Positions 8,003 to 17,705 are shown, counted from the stretch's first letter. The stretch: 42,001 nt of DNA from Betaproteobacteria bacterium (GCA_013287275.1 JABDED010000020.1:1-42001); one strand, 5' to 3'. Program-made: numbers and translations. Notes: generated from the sequence alone by a model not told the origin.

Positions 8003-10428
8003 AGCCGCACCAGTGGCAACCGCTGATAGAAGGAATGCTGGAAGCGGTATTGCTGGTCGATCCCATACAATTGCGCGTGCTGGGCGCCAACCGCTCAGCG
8101 CATACACTGCTGCGCCTGGCGCCGGATGCGCTGATGGGCACCGCCGTGGTAAACCTGGCGGCGGCGCCGGAAGACCTGTTCTTCTGGGAAGATGTGGCAG
8201 CCGGCCTGTCCGACAATATTTTTTCCGAGACACTGCTGCAACGCCAGGACGGCAGCACGATACAGGTGGAGCGCCGGGTTTCGCTGGTCAGGGTAGGGCT
8301 GGACAATTCCGTGTATGTAGTCGCGATCCGCGACCATACCAGCCAGCGCCAGGTGGAAAACGAACTGGAAAAACTGATCGCCGAATTGCGGGCGACGCTG
8401 GAATCCACCGCCGACGGCATCCTGGTGACCGACCTGGACGGCGCGATCCGCAGCTATAACCACCTGTTCGCCAGATTGTGGGGCCTGCCGGAAGAATTGC
8501 TGACGCAGCGCGACGACGCCGCCATCTATTCATGGATGGACAAGTGCATGGTGGATGCCAGCCATTATATGGAGCGCCTGGGCACGATCGCGCGCTCGCC
8601 GCTGATGGAAGCCACCGACGTGCTGGTGCTGCGCTCGGGAAAAATCCTGGAGCGCGTGACCCTGCCGCAATATGCGCGCGGGCGGCCGATAGGCCGGGTG
8701 TATTCGTACCGCGACATCACCCAGAGGCTGGCCGACGAAGCGCGCCTGCAGCTGGCGGCCAAGGTCTTTGAATCCAGCACCGATGCGATCTTCATCACCG
8801 ACGGCGAGCAGAAGATCATCACGACCAATCCCAGCTTTGAGCGCCTGACCAGCTACAACGAACAGGAAATGATAGGCCAGACGCCGCGCGATTTCTTTTC
8901 CGAGCAAAGCAACCAAAACCAGGTGGAGCAGCTGCTGGAAGAGCTGGAGGTCGAAGGTTTTTGGGAGGGCGAGCTGTGGAACCGCCGCAAGAACGGCCAT
9001 GCCTACCTGTGTATGATCTCGCTGGTGCGGGTGCAGGATGAAGACGGCAAGACCATCCATTACATAGGCTTCTTCAAGGACAGGACCGAGACCCATACCG
9101 CCAAGCAAAAGATCGAAGAACTGGCTTTTTCCGACACGCTGACCGGCCTGCCGAACAGGCTGCTGCTGACGGAAAGGATCAAGCAGTCGATCGGCGTTGC
9201 CGGCCGCGGCAACAGCACTTTCGCACTGCTGTTCATCGACCTGGACCATTTCAAGCAGATTAACGACTCGCTGGGCCATCCTTTCGGCGACCGGGTACTG
9301 ATCGAGGTTACCGAGCGCCTGAAAAAATGCATACGCCAGGTGGATACCGCCTCGCGCCTGGGCGGCGATGAATTTGTGCTGCTACTGCACCAGGCCGACG
9401 CCGGCGGCGCCGAGATCTGCGCCCGCCGCGTGCTGGAAGAATTGAACGTGCCGTTCACGCTGGACGGCATGAGCTTTACCGTCACCTGCAGCATAGGCGT
9501 GGCGCTGTATCCCGCCGATGGCCTGACGATGGACGACCTGATCAAGAATGCCGACAGCGCGATGTACCATGTCAAGGAGCGCGGCCGTTCCGATTTCCGC
9601 TTTTACCAGCGCCAGATGAACATAGGCCTGCTGTCGCGCATGAAGCTGGACCATGCAATGCGCCAGGCGCTGGAAAACGACAGCTTCCGCCTGCACTACC
9701 AGCCGCTGATCGACCTTGCCAGCGGCCAGGTATTCGGCGCTGAGGCCTTGCTGCGCTGGAACGATAAAGACCTGGGCGAAATCAGCCCTACGCAATTCAT
9801 CCCCATCGCCGAAGAAACCGGCGTCATTGTGGCGATAGGCAACTGGGTGATGGCCAGCGCGATACGCCAGGCCGCCAAATGGAACCAGGGCGGGCAGGTG
9901 CTCAGGGTATCGATCAACGTCTCGGCGCTGCAATTCCAGCAATCGGACTTTGTCGCCAACCTGGCAGCGGCGCTGCAGGAAGCCGGGCTGGCGCCGGACC
10001 GCATCGAGCTGGAACTGACGGAATCCATCCTGATCAGGGACGCCGACGAAGCATTGCGGGTGCTGGAATCGCTGGCGCGACTGGGCGTCAACATGGCGAT
10101 CGACGATTTCGGCACCGGCTATTCCAGCCTCAGCTACCTGAAGCGCTTCCCTATCAGCAAATTGAAGATAGACCGCTCCTTCGTGCAGCATCTGCCCGAC
10201 GACGAAAGCGATGTCGCGATCGTGACCGCGATCGTCAGCCTGGCGCATGCGCTGAAACTGAAAGTGATCGCAGAAGGGGTGGAAACCGAAGAACAGCGGG
10301 CTTTCCTGCAAACCCTGGGCTGCAACGAATTACAAGGTTTCCTGTACTCACCGGCGCTGACCCCGGCGGAATTTGAAAGCCATTACCTGTATCCGCCCTC
10401 GCTGCAAGGCAAGCTGCTGTCTTCCTGA
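7999..10428 (+). CDS. PAS-GGDEF-EAL cyclic-di-GMP signalling protein
   Basis: This 809-residue protein has no membrane segments. Three PAS-like sensor units are visible: residues ~5-115, ~130-255 (beginning LESTADGILVTDLDG) and ~258-380 (beginning FESSTDAIFITDGEQ). The GGDEF domain has an intact GGDEF at 455-459 and an RxxD inhibitory site at 446-449, so it could make c-di-GMP and be feedback-inhibited. The EAL domain has EALLR from residue 582, DDFGTGYSSL and KIDRSFV, the signature of an active phosphodiesterase. Proteins with both intact domains can have either activity, which cannot be read from sequence. ATG 7999 overlaps the upstream HD-GYP stop; an in-frame upstream ATG at 7948 lies inside that gene and is less likely. 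The stop at 10426-10428 is 10 bases from the stop of the convergent LytTR gene. Confidence 0.94.
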   Translation: MKPHQWQPLIEGMLEAVLLVDPIQLRVLGANRSAHTLLRLAPDALMGTAVVNLAAAPEDLFFWEDVAAGLSDNIFSETLLQRQDGSTIQVERRVSLVRVGLDNSVYVVAIRDHTSQRQVENELEKLIAELRATLESTADGILVTDLDGAIRSYNHLFARLWGLPEELLTQRDDAAIYSWMDKCMVDASHYMERLGTIARSPLMEATDVLVLRSGKILERVTLPQYARGRPIGRVYSYRDITQRLADEARLQLAAKVFESSTDAIFITDGEQKIITTNPSFERLTSYNEQEMIGQTPRDFFSEQSNQNQVEQLLEELEVEGFWEGELWNRRKNGHAYLCMISLVRVQDEDGKTIHYIGFFKDRTETHTAKQKIEELAFSDTLTGLPNRLLLTERIKQSIGVAGRGNSTFALLFIDLDHFKQINDSLGHPFGDRVLIEVTERLKKCIRQVDTASRLGGDEFVLLLHQADAGGAEICARRVLEELNVPFTLDGMSFTVTCSIGVALYPADGLTMDDLIKNADSAMYHVKERGRSDFRFYQRQMNIGLLSRMKLDHAMRQALENDSFRLHYQPLIDLASGQVFGAEALLRWNDKDLGEISPTQFIPIAEETGVIVAIGNWVMASAIRQAAKWNQGGQVLRVSINVSALQFQQSDFVANLAAALQEAGLAPDRIELELTESILIRDADEALRVLESLARLGVNMAIDDFGTGYSSLSYLKRFPISKLKIDRSFVQHLPDDESDVAIVTAIVSLAHALKLKVIAEGVETEEQRAFLQTLGCNELQGFLYSPALTPAEFESHYLYPPSLQGKLLSS

Positions 10429-10438
10429 GTTTCAGGTA

Positions 10439-11203
10439 TTACATGGGGCGGAAGCGCCACGCATAGGCCTGGCTGACCTTCAGCTTTTCCGTGCAGCCGC
10501 GCAGCTCTACCGTCACCTTGCCCATCTCGTCCCGGTGCGCCTTCGCAATTGCGTCGGCCCGCACTACCACGCTGCGGTGGATTTGCCAGAATATTTCCGG
10601 GTCCAGGCCGTCGATCAATTCACGCAGGGGCTTGCGCACATGCGCTTCGTCGTCGCTGCTGACCACCCTGGTATATTTTTCATCCGAAGCAAAAAACAGG
10701 ATTTTTTCTACCGGGAACATCTTGATCGTGTCGCCGACGCTGGCGCTGATCCAGCGTATCCTTTCCGCCGCACCATGGCCGCCGCTACGCAAACGCCGAT
10801 CCAGCTCACTCATCAACTGGCTGATGTCCGGCGCCGGCCTGCTGGCAGACAGCCGCTCGCGCAGGCGGCCGGCCGCTTCCTGCAGGCGCTCACGCGACAG
10901 CGGTTTTAACAGATAGTCCAGGGCGCCGGCGGCAAATGCATCCAGCGCGTGGCTATCGTAGGCGGTGGTGAACACCGCGTGACAATGCCCCTTCACTGCA
11001 TGCGCCACATCCAGCCCGCTCAGGCCCGGCATGCGGATGTCGAGGAAGGCGATGTCCGGCTCGTGCTGCTGTATCGCTTCCAGCGCATCGGCGCCGTGCT
11101 CGCATTCGGCCAGTATCTGCAATTCCGGCCACACGTCGGCCAACATGCGGCGCAATTCTGCACGCGGCAGGTCTTCGTCATCGGCAATGATTGCTGTAGG
11201 CAT
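10439..11203 (-). CDS. LytTR-family response regulator
   Basis: The 254-residue product has an N-terminal receiver domain with acidic pair Asp8-Asp9, phosphoacceptor Asp55 (FLDIRMPG), Thr79/Thr80 and Lys100. A LytTR DNA-binding domain occupies residues ~145-254 (KMFPVEKILFFASDEKYT, then FWQIHRSVVVRADAI). Such regulators (AlgR, LytT types) bind direct repeats and often control envelope, alginate or virulence functions. I use ATG 11203 with AGGGAC just upstream; a GTG at 11233 directly after the kinase stop would add ten residues. The gene follows the LytS-like kinase with a 30-base gap, so they form a two-component pair. It converges on the c-di-GMP gene. The target genes cannot be told from the sequence. 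Confidence 0.93.
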   Translation of the reverse strand: MPTAIIADDEDLPRAELRRMLADVWPELQILAECEHGADALEAIQQHEPDIAFLDIRMPGLSGLDVAHAVKGHCHAVFTTAYDSHALDAFAAGALDYLLKPLSRERLQEAAGRLRERLSASRPAPDISQLMSELDRRLRSGGHGAAERIRWISASVGDTIKMFPVEKILFFASDEKYTRVVSSDDEAHVRKPLRELIDGLDPEIFWQIHRSVVVRADAIAKAHRDEMGKVTVELRGCTEKLKVSQAYAWRFRPM

Positions 11204-11233
11204 TTTCGTCCCTGTCCTCAAAAAGTTCAACAC

Positions 11234-12628
11234 TCAGACCGGCAAAGGCAGCAGGATGGTCGCCACCACTCCGCCGCCGGGAGCGGCCTTCAATGTCAGG
11301 CTGGCCTGTTTTCCGTGCAGCGCCTCCAGCCTCTCGCGGATATTCGCCAGGCCCAGGCCGCTGCCCGACGTGGTGCCGCCGAATCCCACGCCATCGTCGC
11401 TGACGCTCAACTCCATGCAGGCAATCCCGTCCGCCTGCAGCTGCCTGGCGCCGACTGTTATCCGCGCGGCGCCTATTTTTGGCTCTATACCGTGCTTGAC
11501 CGCATTTTCCACCAGCGAGATCAGGATCAGCGGCGGTACCGGCGCATCCTGCAAGCCGGGCTCCGCCTCCACCGAGTAGCTCAGCCTGGGTATGCGTGCC
11601 TGCATCAACGCCAGGTAGGCACGCGCCGCTTCCAGCTGCGGCCCCAGCCGGGCTTGCGCGCTGCCGCCGTCGCTACGCATCTGCGGTATCGTTGCGCGCA
11701 GGTAGTCCACCAGGTGGTCCACGATGGCGGTCGCCCTTTGCGGCTCGGTGACTATCGCCGAGCGCACGCCGGCCAGCGTATTGAACAGGAAATGCGGTTC
11801 CACCTGCGCCACCAATACCGACAGCCGCAACTCGGCCTCATTGCGGGCGGCTTTCAGCCTGTCGATTTCCTTTTGCCGCAAAACTTCTTCCAGGCGGCGG
11901 CGCTGGCGGAAAAACATCAGCAAGTCCATCCAGCCGCCGAAGCGCAATACAAAAGCGCCGATGCCTATCACCATGGCAACGGCGATCCACAGATTCCTGG
12001 GCTCGCTATCCATGCTATTGGCTGAGCTATCGCCATCCGCCGCCGCGGAGGCCCGTGCAGCAGCCGGCGCGATGGCAGACGCCGCAACGGCATCGCTTTT
12101 TGCCGTCGGCGCCTTTTCGCCGTCTACCGGCTTGCCGTCGGCATCCTTCTGCACCTCGCTCATATGCCCGGACAACTCTACCGTTAGCTCCGTCGATGCA
12201 TTACCGTTCAGCACGAGCTTGGCCAGGTAGCTGCCGCCGCTGACCGTGCCCCAGCTCAGCAACGAACCCAGCAGCAAGGCACTGACCAGGCCGATCGCCT
12301 CTTTACGCACCGGCCACGCCTGCTTGCGTACCACCACCGCCATCCCTATGCCCGAAGTCAGCAGGCAAACCAGGCCGCATCCCATGGATACCGCAGGTAT
12401 GGCAACATGCCTCCATTGATCTTTTGACGCCAGGCCGACCAGCAACAAGATCAATTCCATCGTCGCCAGGGAAATCAGCGCAGACATCACCCGGTAGCGA
12501 TACCAGGTGGAGCTAAAGATCGGGTAACTGGAGGAACGGTCAAACCAGGTGCTGCTGCGCATCGACACTTCCGTCGGCAGCAGCTGGTCTTGCCTCGCCG
12601 GCAAGCTGGATTTATCAGCAACAGTCAT
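11234..12628 (-). CDS. LytS-type membrane sensor histidine kinase
   Basis: This is a 464-residue protein. Membrane segments are seen at about 49-67, 74-100, 111-132 and 212-230. Segments three and four are separated by ~80 mostly polar residues (133-211), the second half rich in Ala, Ser and Asp. A coiled-coil-like linker (RRRLEEVLRQKEIDRLKAAR) leads into a His_kinase (PF06580-type) domain with phosphoacceptor His279 in VEPHFLFNTL. The ATPase part has SLVENAVKHGIEP and the glycine-rich SGLGLANIRERL. The start ATG 12628 has GAGG upstream; longer readings to 12814 add no recognisable sequence. It should phosphorylate the regulator encoded 30 bases downstream. The extracytoplasmic loop may be the sensor; its ligand is unknown. 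Confidence 0.93.
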   Translation of the reverse strand: MTVADKSSLPARQDQLLPTEVSMRSSTWFDRSSSYPIFSSTWYRYRVMSALISLATMELILLLVGLASKDQWRHVAIPAVSMGCGLVCLLTSGIGMAVVVRKQAWPVRKEAIGLVSALLLGSLLSWGTVSGGSYLAKLVLNGNASTELTVELSGHMSEVQKDADGKPVDGEKAPTAKSDAVAASAIAPAAARASAAADGDSSANSMDSEPRNLWIAVAMVIGIGAFVLRFGGWMDLLMFFRQRRRLEEVLRQKEIDRLKAARNEAELRLSVLVAQVEPHFLFNTLAGVRSAIVTEPQRATAIVDHLVDYLRATIPQMRSDGGSAQARLGPQLEAARAYLALMQARIPRLSYSVEAEPGLQDAPVPPLILISLVENAVKHGIEPKIGAARITVGARQLQADGIACMELSVSDDGVGFGGTTSGSGLGLANIRERLEALHGKQASLTLKAAPGGGVVATILLPLPV

Positions 12629-12937
12629 CACACGTCCTCTTTCCCTATATCGATGTTGCCATTGTGGCGCGAACCGCAACAGTAAGGGAAAGATGCGACG
12701 AAATCCAGATGCCGCGGATGAAATCGGGCAAAAACGGGATAAATCGATACTGCCGGAGAGAAAAGGCAAAGGATGGCGCAGCTTGGCTGCGGCGCCATCA
12801 TGGCTGCCGGACAACTATTGGAAATCTGCAGCATCGCCTGGCCGTCTTCGCCAGTTGCTGCATGCATGCCGCCGACGCTGGCAAGAATGGCGCAAGGATG
12901 GGAGCAAAGACAAACCTGGATGTGCAGGTTCGCAGGT
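12629..12937 (-). other. Spacer between receiver-domain gene and kinase gene
   Basis: Roughly 310 bases without a credible gene. A perfect 8-bp hairpin, GATGGCGC (12772-12779) with GCGCCATC (12792-12799), lies here. Read on the minus strand it is followed by CTTTGCCTTTT, so it may be a weak terminator for the receiver-domain gene. The rest would hold the kinase promoter, which I could not locate. Confidence 0.45.
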
Positions 12938-13354
12938 TCAGGCGTTGGCCTGCGCCTCATCGCCGGCCGGCTTGCCTTGCTGTTGTTTGGCGATTTTCAA
13001 TATGGTGTTGCGTATCGTCGCCAGCACGGCCACGGAATTGAAGGGCTTCACGATAAAACCCTGCACGCCCCTTTGCTGGGTGGCCTGTATGGTTTCGGCG
13101 TCTATCTTGCTCGATACCAGGAACATCAGCACCTTGGGCAACGCGGCGCGGATCGCATCCAGCAGCGCCAGGCCCTCTTCACTCAGTTCGCCGATATCGA
13201 CGCAGACGATTTGCGGCCGCAGTTTCACCATGCGCGCCAGGTTGGCCGAGCCGGTATTGCTGTCGCCGACAACCTCATGGCCGCCGGTCGTCAACACCGA
13301 ACCCAGCAAATTACGGGCCACGGCACTGCTATCCATGATGACTACTCTTAACAT
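12938..13354 (-). CDS. Single-domain response regulator (CheY-like)
   Basis: The product has 138 residues and is only a receiver domain. Asp8, the predicted phosphoacceptor Asp53, Ser81/Ser82 and Lys103 (IVKPF) are present. The usual DxxMP after the phosphoacceptor is changed to DIGEL, so loop geometry may differ from the norm. No output domain follows; the C-terminal ~20 residues are polar and rich in Gln, Lys and Ala. The Shine-Dalgarno AAAGG precedes ATG 13354. It is on the same strand as the kinase/LytTR pair but more than 300 bases upstream with a possible terminator between, so partnership with that kinase is possible but not shown. Confidence 0.88.
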   Translation of the reverse strand: MLRVVIMDSSAVARNLLGSVLTTGGHEVVGDSNTGSANLARMVKLRPQIVCVDIGELSEEGLALLDAIRAALPKVLMFLVSSKIDAETIQATQQRGVQGFIVKPFNSVAVLATIRNTILKIAKQQQGKPAGDEAQANA

Positions 13355-13623
13355 AGGTATACCTTTAGGGAAGCACCGTGATGATAAATGAAAAAGTCCG
13401 GGAGGTCATTTTCACCAAGCAAGGACAATCCCTGTTTTCACCTTGGCCCCTGGCAGGGCGAATGAATCGCGCCATTGGGCTCAATCATACATAAATAATA
13501 ATCTTATGCACCTGCCAGCGCGGTGTGTGCGACACAAATTGACATTATTTATTGAAAAACCCGCAGTCGGCAGGCAGGCGCCCCCTAATTACGCCGCCCT
13601 GCGCTGCATTGGTAGCCCTGCGG

Positions 13624-16116
13624 CTACTTTGCCGCCGGCTCCTCCGCCTTCGCATTTTTCACATGCAGGTCCAGCCAGCGGTCTTCTTCCCACAGCATAT
13701 GCATGATGGATTCGCGCGCGCGGTAGGCATGGCTTTCGTTCGGCAAGGTGGACAGGCGGGTCACCGCGCCCAAGCCCTGCAAGGCCTGGTACATGCGCTC
13801 GCTCTGGACCGGGAAGGTGCCGGAATTATTATCCTGCTCGCCGTGGATCAGCAAGATCGGATCCTTGATCTGGTGTGCAAAATTGAATGGCGACATCGCC
13901 TGGTAGACAGCGGTGGCTTCCCAGAAATTGCGGTCTTCCGACTGGAAGCCGAAAGGCGTCAGGGTACGGTTGTAGGCGCCGGAACGGGCGATGCCGGCAC
14001 GGAACAGGCGGGTATGCGCCAGCAGGTTGGCCGTCATGAAGGCGCCGTAGCTGTGACCGCCTATCGCGATGCGGTGGCGGTCGGCCACGCCCAGGCGCAC
14101 CACTTCATCCACCGCCGCCTGCGCATCCATCTTCAGCTGTTCCAGGTAGCTGTCGTTGGGTTCCTGCTTGCCTTCGCCTATGATGGGCATCGAAGGGCCG
14201 TCAAGCACCGTGTAGCCGCGCGCCAGCATCACGTGCGGTCCCCAGTAGCTGATGCGGTTGAATTTGTACGGCGAATCCTTGACCTGGCCGGCGGCATCGG
14301 CGGTTTTGTATTCGCGCGGATAGGCCCACATCAGCATCGGGCGCGGGCCGTCGCGCTTAGGATCATAGCCCGGCGGCAGGTACAGGGTCGCGGTCAGGTC
14401 CAGGCCGTCGGCGCGCTTGTAGCGGATCTGCTGCTTTTGCACGCCCTTGAACTGCGGCGTAGGATCGATGAAATGCGTCAGCGCGCGCGGCTCGGCCCGC
14501 TCCAGGCTGCGCACATAGAAATTGGCCGGCTCCTGGTTCGATTCTCGGCTGGTCACGAAACTGTTGCCGCTGTCGTCCAGCAGCGCCGCCACCTGTTCAT
14601 AGTACGGCGCCTGCGAGCGCCACAGGCGGGTCGCCTGTTTGCTGTCCAGGTCAAATTTGTCCAGGAAAGGGCGGTCGCCTTCCGGGCTGGCGCCGGTGCC
14701 GGCCAGGAACAGCGATTTACCGTCGGCTGCGGTGCGCAGCACCGCACGGCCATAGGCGTTCAGGCTGGTCGACGGCGTGCCGGGATTGGCATACTGGTCT
14801 TCCGATTTGCGGGCGAACAGCAGGTCCGGCTTGCTGTCTGCGTGGCCGGGCTGTATGCGCCAGGTACGGGTGTCGCGGCTCTTCCACCAGCTCTCGGTCA
14901 CCAGCGCCAGGCCGTCGTTGCCCCACTGCACGCCGGAATAGCGCCAGGCCATTTCCAGCAATTTCTGCGGCGCGCCGTCAAACGGCGCGGCCTGCTGGAA
15001 CAAGATGTCGTGTACCGGCGCCACAACTTCCGGATCGCCGCCGGCTTGCGCTTCCAGCCAGTACAGCGTGGCCGGCTGGTCGCTGCGCCAGCCGAATTCG
15101 CGCGGGCCGGTCTGCACCGCGTCGTTGCCGCTGGGCAGGCGCTCCTGCATCGGGCGCTCGGCGATGGTCTTCAACTTGCGTCCCTGCATATCCCAGACTT
15201 CCGTCAGTTGCGGGAAACGGTAGGCCGGCAAGATGGTGGAATAGGGGCGGCGCATCTGCGTGGCCAGGATCAGCTTGCCGTCCGGCGACGCCTGCACGCC
15301 TATCAGCGTGGCTACCGGCCCTATGCGCTTGAGCTCGCCGTTGATGCCAACGATTGCCAGCTGGCTTTGCAATTGCCAGTCCAGCATGTCGGCGTCGGCG
15401 GCGGTTTTCAACATGTCCGGGTAGCTGCGGGTCTGGGTCAGCTTGCCGCCCCTGGTTTCCTGCATATTCGGACCGGCCGGCACGATGGATGCCACCGGCA
15501 TCGCGGTTTGTTTGGCCGGCGTCAGTTTCACCAGCAGGCTGCGCGAGCCGTTCAGCCAGCTGAAGCCGGCGCTGACGCTTGCATTCAGTTTGTCCCTGAT
15601 CAGTTTCTTCGCGCTGGCCTTTTCCACATCCAGCAGCCACAGTTCGACGCCGTCGTCGGCCCAGCGGCTGAACGCGACCCAGCGCTCGTCGGCAGACCAG
15701 GCCACATTGTCTATCCTCGGCCTGGCCGGCAGGCCGCTGACCGCGCGGCTCTTGCCGCTGGCCACATCCAGCAGGCTCAGGCTATCGCCGAAATCAAAAT
15801 GGCTGGAGGCACGCGTGCGCGGATTGATGCGCAAACCCGCCAGCTTCAGTTCCGGCTGCGCCACTTCGGCGATGCCCGGCAAGCCCGGCTGGCCGACCAG
15901 CAGCGCAAGCTTGCGCAAAGGCCCCAGGCGGAACTGTGGCGCGCGGGGCGCATCAACAATTGCTTGCAGTTCCGGCACCGGCAACTGGTAACCGGAAATC
16001 GCCGGCCCACCCGCGCTTGCTGGCTCCAGGCTAGAGGCGGCAAAAACGGCGGCGCTGCCGGCGGCCAAGCTACCGCCGAGGACGATGGGGGCTATCAATT
16101 TGCGTGAACGGGACAT
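13624..16116 (-). CDS. Exported S9-family prolyl oligopeptidase-like serine peptidase
   Basis: The product has 830 residues. It begins with a basic start and a hydrophobic stretch (IAPIVLGGSLAAGSAAVFA) that looks like a Sec signal peptide, so the enzyme is probably periplasmic. The N-terminal ~580 residues would form the beta-propeller; the C-terminal alpha/beta-hydrolase domain has the nucleophile Ser689 in GGHSYGAF, Asp762 in HGEQDNNSG and His796 in NESHAY. It resembles the glutamyl-endopeptidase-like branch of family S9, but substrate preference is inference. ATG 16116 gives a clean signal peptide; an upstream ATG at 16161 would add 15 residues that spoil it. No strong Shine-Dalgarno is seen. 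The gene stands alone, between the receiver-domain gene and the thiolase. Confidence 0.92.
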   Translation of the reverse strand: MSRSRKLIAPIVLGGSLAAGSAAVFAASSLEPASAGGPAISGYQLPVPELQAIVDAPRAPQFRLGPLRKLALLVGQPGLPGIAEVAQPELKLAGLRINPRTRASSHFDFGDSLSLLDVASGKSRAVSGLPARPRIDNVAWSADERWVAFSRWADDGVELWLLDVEKASAKKLIRDKLNASVSAGFSWLNGSRSLLVKLTPAKQTAMPVASIVPAGPNMQETRGGKLTQTRSYPDMLKTAADADMLDWQLQSQLAIVGINGELKRIGPVATLIGVQASPDGKLILATQMRRPYSTILPAYRFPQLTEVWDMQGRKLKTIAERPMQERLPSGNDAVQTGPREFGWRSDQPATLYWLEAQAGGDPEVVAPVHDILFQQAAPFDGAPQKLLEMAWRYSGVQWGNDGLALVTESWWKSRDTRTWRIQPGHADSKPDLLFARKSEDQYANPGTPSTSLNAYGRAVLRTAADGKSLFLAGTGASPEGDRPFLDKFDLDSKQATRLWRSQAPYYEQVAALLDDSGNSFVTSRESNQEPANFYVRSLERAEPRALTHFIDPTPQFKGVQKQQIRYKRADGLDLTATLYLPPGYDPKRDGPRPMLMWAYPREYKTADAAGQVKDSPYKFNRISYWGPHVMLARGYTVLDGPSMPIIGEGKQEPNDSYLEQLKMDAQAAVDEVVRLGVADRHRIAIGGHSYGAFMTANLLAHTRLFRAGIARSGAYNRTLTPFGFQSEDRNFWEATAVYQAMSPFNFAHQIKDPILLIHGEQDNNSGTFPVQSERMYQALQGLGAVTRLSTLPNESHAYRARESIMHMLWEEDRWLDLHVKNAKAEEPAAK

Positions 16117-16245
16117 GTTTTTAACAGAGTAGTGAATTAAGAAGGCCAGGCGCCTCAGCATGGATGGGCAAACGCGGCACGATATGCAGCGAGTATATTT
16201 TTAGGCTATTTCCTTGTCCACAACATTTTGACCCGGCAACAGGCA

Positions 16246-16274
16246 TAAAAAAATCCCGGTTTTGAACCGGGATT
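16246..16274 (-). terminator. Intrinsic terminator after the thiolase gene
   Basis: AATCCCGGTT (16252-16261) pairs with AACCGGGATT (16265-16274) around a 3-base loop. On the minus strand the hairpin is followed by a T-run (A-run 16246-16253 on the plus strand). Confidence 0.9.
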
Positions 16275-16316
16275 CCGTACCACTACTGTAGTTTCGCCGC
16301 TGAGGCAGTGGCTGGC

Positions 16317-17492
16317 TTAACGTTCTATCGCCAATGCCACACCCATGCCGCCGCCTATGCACAGGCTGGCCAGGCCGCGCTTGGCGTCGCGGCGTATCAT
16401 TTCATGGATCAGCGTGACCAGGATGCGGCAGCCGGATGCACCGATAGGGTGGCCGATCGCGATCGCGCCGCCATTGACGTTGATCTTGCTGGTATCCCAG
16501 CCCATTTCCCGGTTGACGCCTATCGCCTGGGCGGCGAAGGCTTCATTGATTTCCATCAGGTCCAGGTCTTGGTGGGTCCAGCCGGCTTTTTTCAAGCATA
16601 GCTGCGCTGCCGGCACCGGGCCCATGCCCATCACGCTGGGGTCTACCCCGGCCGACGAATAAGCCTTGATCCTGGCCAGCGGTTTCAGGCCCAGCTCTTC
16701 TGCCTTGCGGGCCGACATCATGACCACCGCAGCGGCGCCGTCGTTCAGGCCGGATGCATTGCCGGCGGTGACCGTGCCGTCCTTGGCAAAGGCCGGGCGC
16801 AGGCCGGACAGCGATTCCAGCGTAGTGCCGTGCTTGATGAATTCATCGCTGTCAAAAACGATAGTGCCTTTCTTTTGCGGGATTTCCAGCGGAATAATCT
16901 CGTCCTTGAACTTGCCGGCTTTTTGCGCGGCTTCGGCCTTGTTTTGCGAAGCCATGGCGAATTCGTCCTGCTCCTGGCGCGACACTTCGTATTTCTTGGC
17001 GACGTTTTCGGCGGTAGTGCCCATATGGTACTGGTTGAACGCATCCCACAGGCCATCCACGATCATGGTATCGACCAGCTTGGCGTCGCCCATGCGGAAG
17101 CCGTCGCGCGAGCCGTTCAGCACATGCGGCGAGGCGCTCATGTTTTCCTGGCCGCCGGCGATGATGATGTCGGCATCGCCACAACGGATGGACTGGGTCG
17201 CCAGGTGGGTTGCTTTCAGGCCACTGCCGCAAACCTTGTTGATCGTGAAAGCCGGCACCATGTTCGGCAGACCGGCGCGTATCGACGCCTGGCGCGCGGC
17301 ATTCTGGCCGACGCCGGCGGTCAGCACCTGGCCGAGTATCACTTCATTGATCTGGTCGCCGCTCAGGCCGGTTTTGGCCAGCAAGGCCTTGATCACGTGC
17401 GCGCCCAGGTCGGATGCTGCGATTTTCGACAAAGAACCGCCAAATTTACCTACCGCTGTACGGCCAGCGGCAACGATGACTACGTCTTGCAT
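16317..17492 (-). CDS. phaA: Acetyl-CoA C-acetyltransferase (thiolase)
   Basis: At 391 residues this is a standard-length biosynthetic thiolase. The nucleophilic Cys88 lies in INKVCGSG, the general-base His348 in [10 protein letters not shown] and the second catalytic Cys378 in CIGGGMG. It condenses two acetyl-CoA to acetoacetyl-CoA, the first step of poly-3-hydroxybutyrate synthesis, and can run in reverse for degradation. The Shine-Dalgarno AGGAGAA precedes ATG 17492. A phasin gene lies immediately upstream, which supports a polyhydroxyalkanoate role, but phaB and phaC are not in this window and a terminator separates the two genes, so the name could equally be atoB. Confidence 0.95.
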   Translation of the reverse strand: MQDVVIVAAGRTAVGKFGGSLSKIAASDLGAHVIKALLAKTGLSGDQINEVILGQVLTAGVGQNAARQASIRAGLPNMVPAFTINKVCGSGLKATHLATQSIRCGDADIIIAGGQENMSASPHVLNGSRDGFRMGDAKLVDTMIVDGLWDAFNQYHMGTTAENVAKKYEVSRQEQDEFAMASQNKAEAAQKAGKFKDEIIPLEIPQKKGTIVFDSDEFIKHGTTLESLSGLRPAFAKDGTVTAGNASGLNDGAAAVVMMSARKAEELGLKPLARIKAYSSAGVDPSVMGMGPVPAAQLCLKKAGWTHQDLDLMEINEAFAAQAIGVNREMGWDTSKINVNGGAIAIGHPIGASGCRILVTLIHEMIRRDAKRGLASLCIGGGMGVALAIER

Positions 17493-17644
17493 AGTGATTC
17501 TCCTGGTTAATGCCCAGCTTCAGCCGAGCCGGTTTGGCGAATAATGCACAGGCCACGCTTGTTGCCTGCTGTCATTTTCATAAGCTATCGCTGTGATTAT
17601 ACTCGCCGTCCGTTCTTGTGGCCTCAGCCTGCCGAAACGCCGGG

Positions 17645-17675
17645 CAAAAAAAAATGGACCGCACCGGCGGTCCAT
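17645..17675 (-). terminator. Intrinsic terminator after the phasin gene
   Basis: ATGGACCGC (17654-17662) pairs with GCGGTCCAT (17667-17675) around a 4-base loop. The plus-strand A-run 17645-17654 gives a long U-tract on the minus-strand RNA. Confidence 0.92.
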
Positions 17676-17705
17676 CTTGTCGAAACTTAACTTACAGCAC
17701 GCAAA

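Noticed and set aside
13552-16107. 851-codon open frame on the plus strand opposite the S9 peptidase
   Set aside because: It is a shadow of the real gene. The translation is dominated by His, Arg, Gln and Ala with no family signature, while the minus strand has a signal peptide and a complete catalytic triad.
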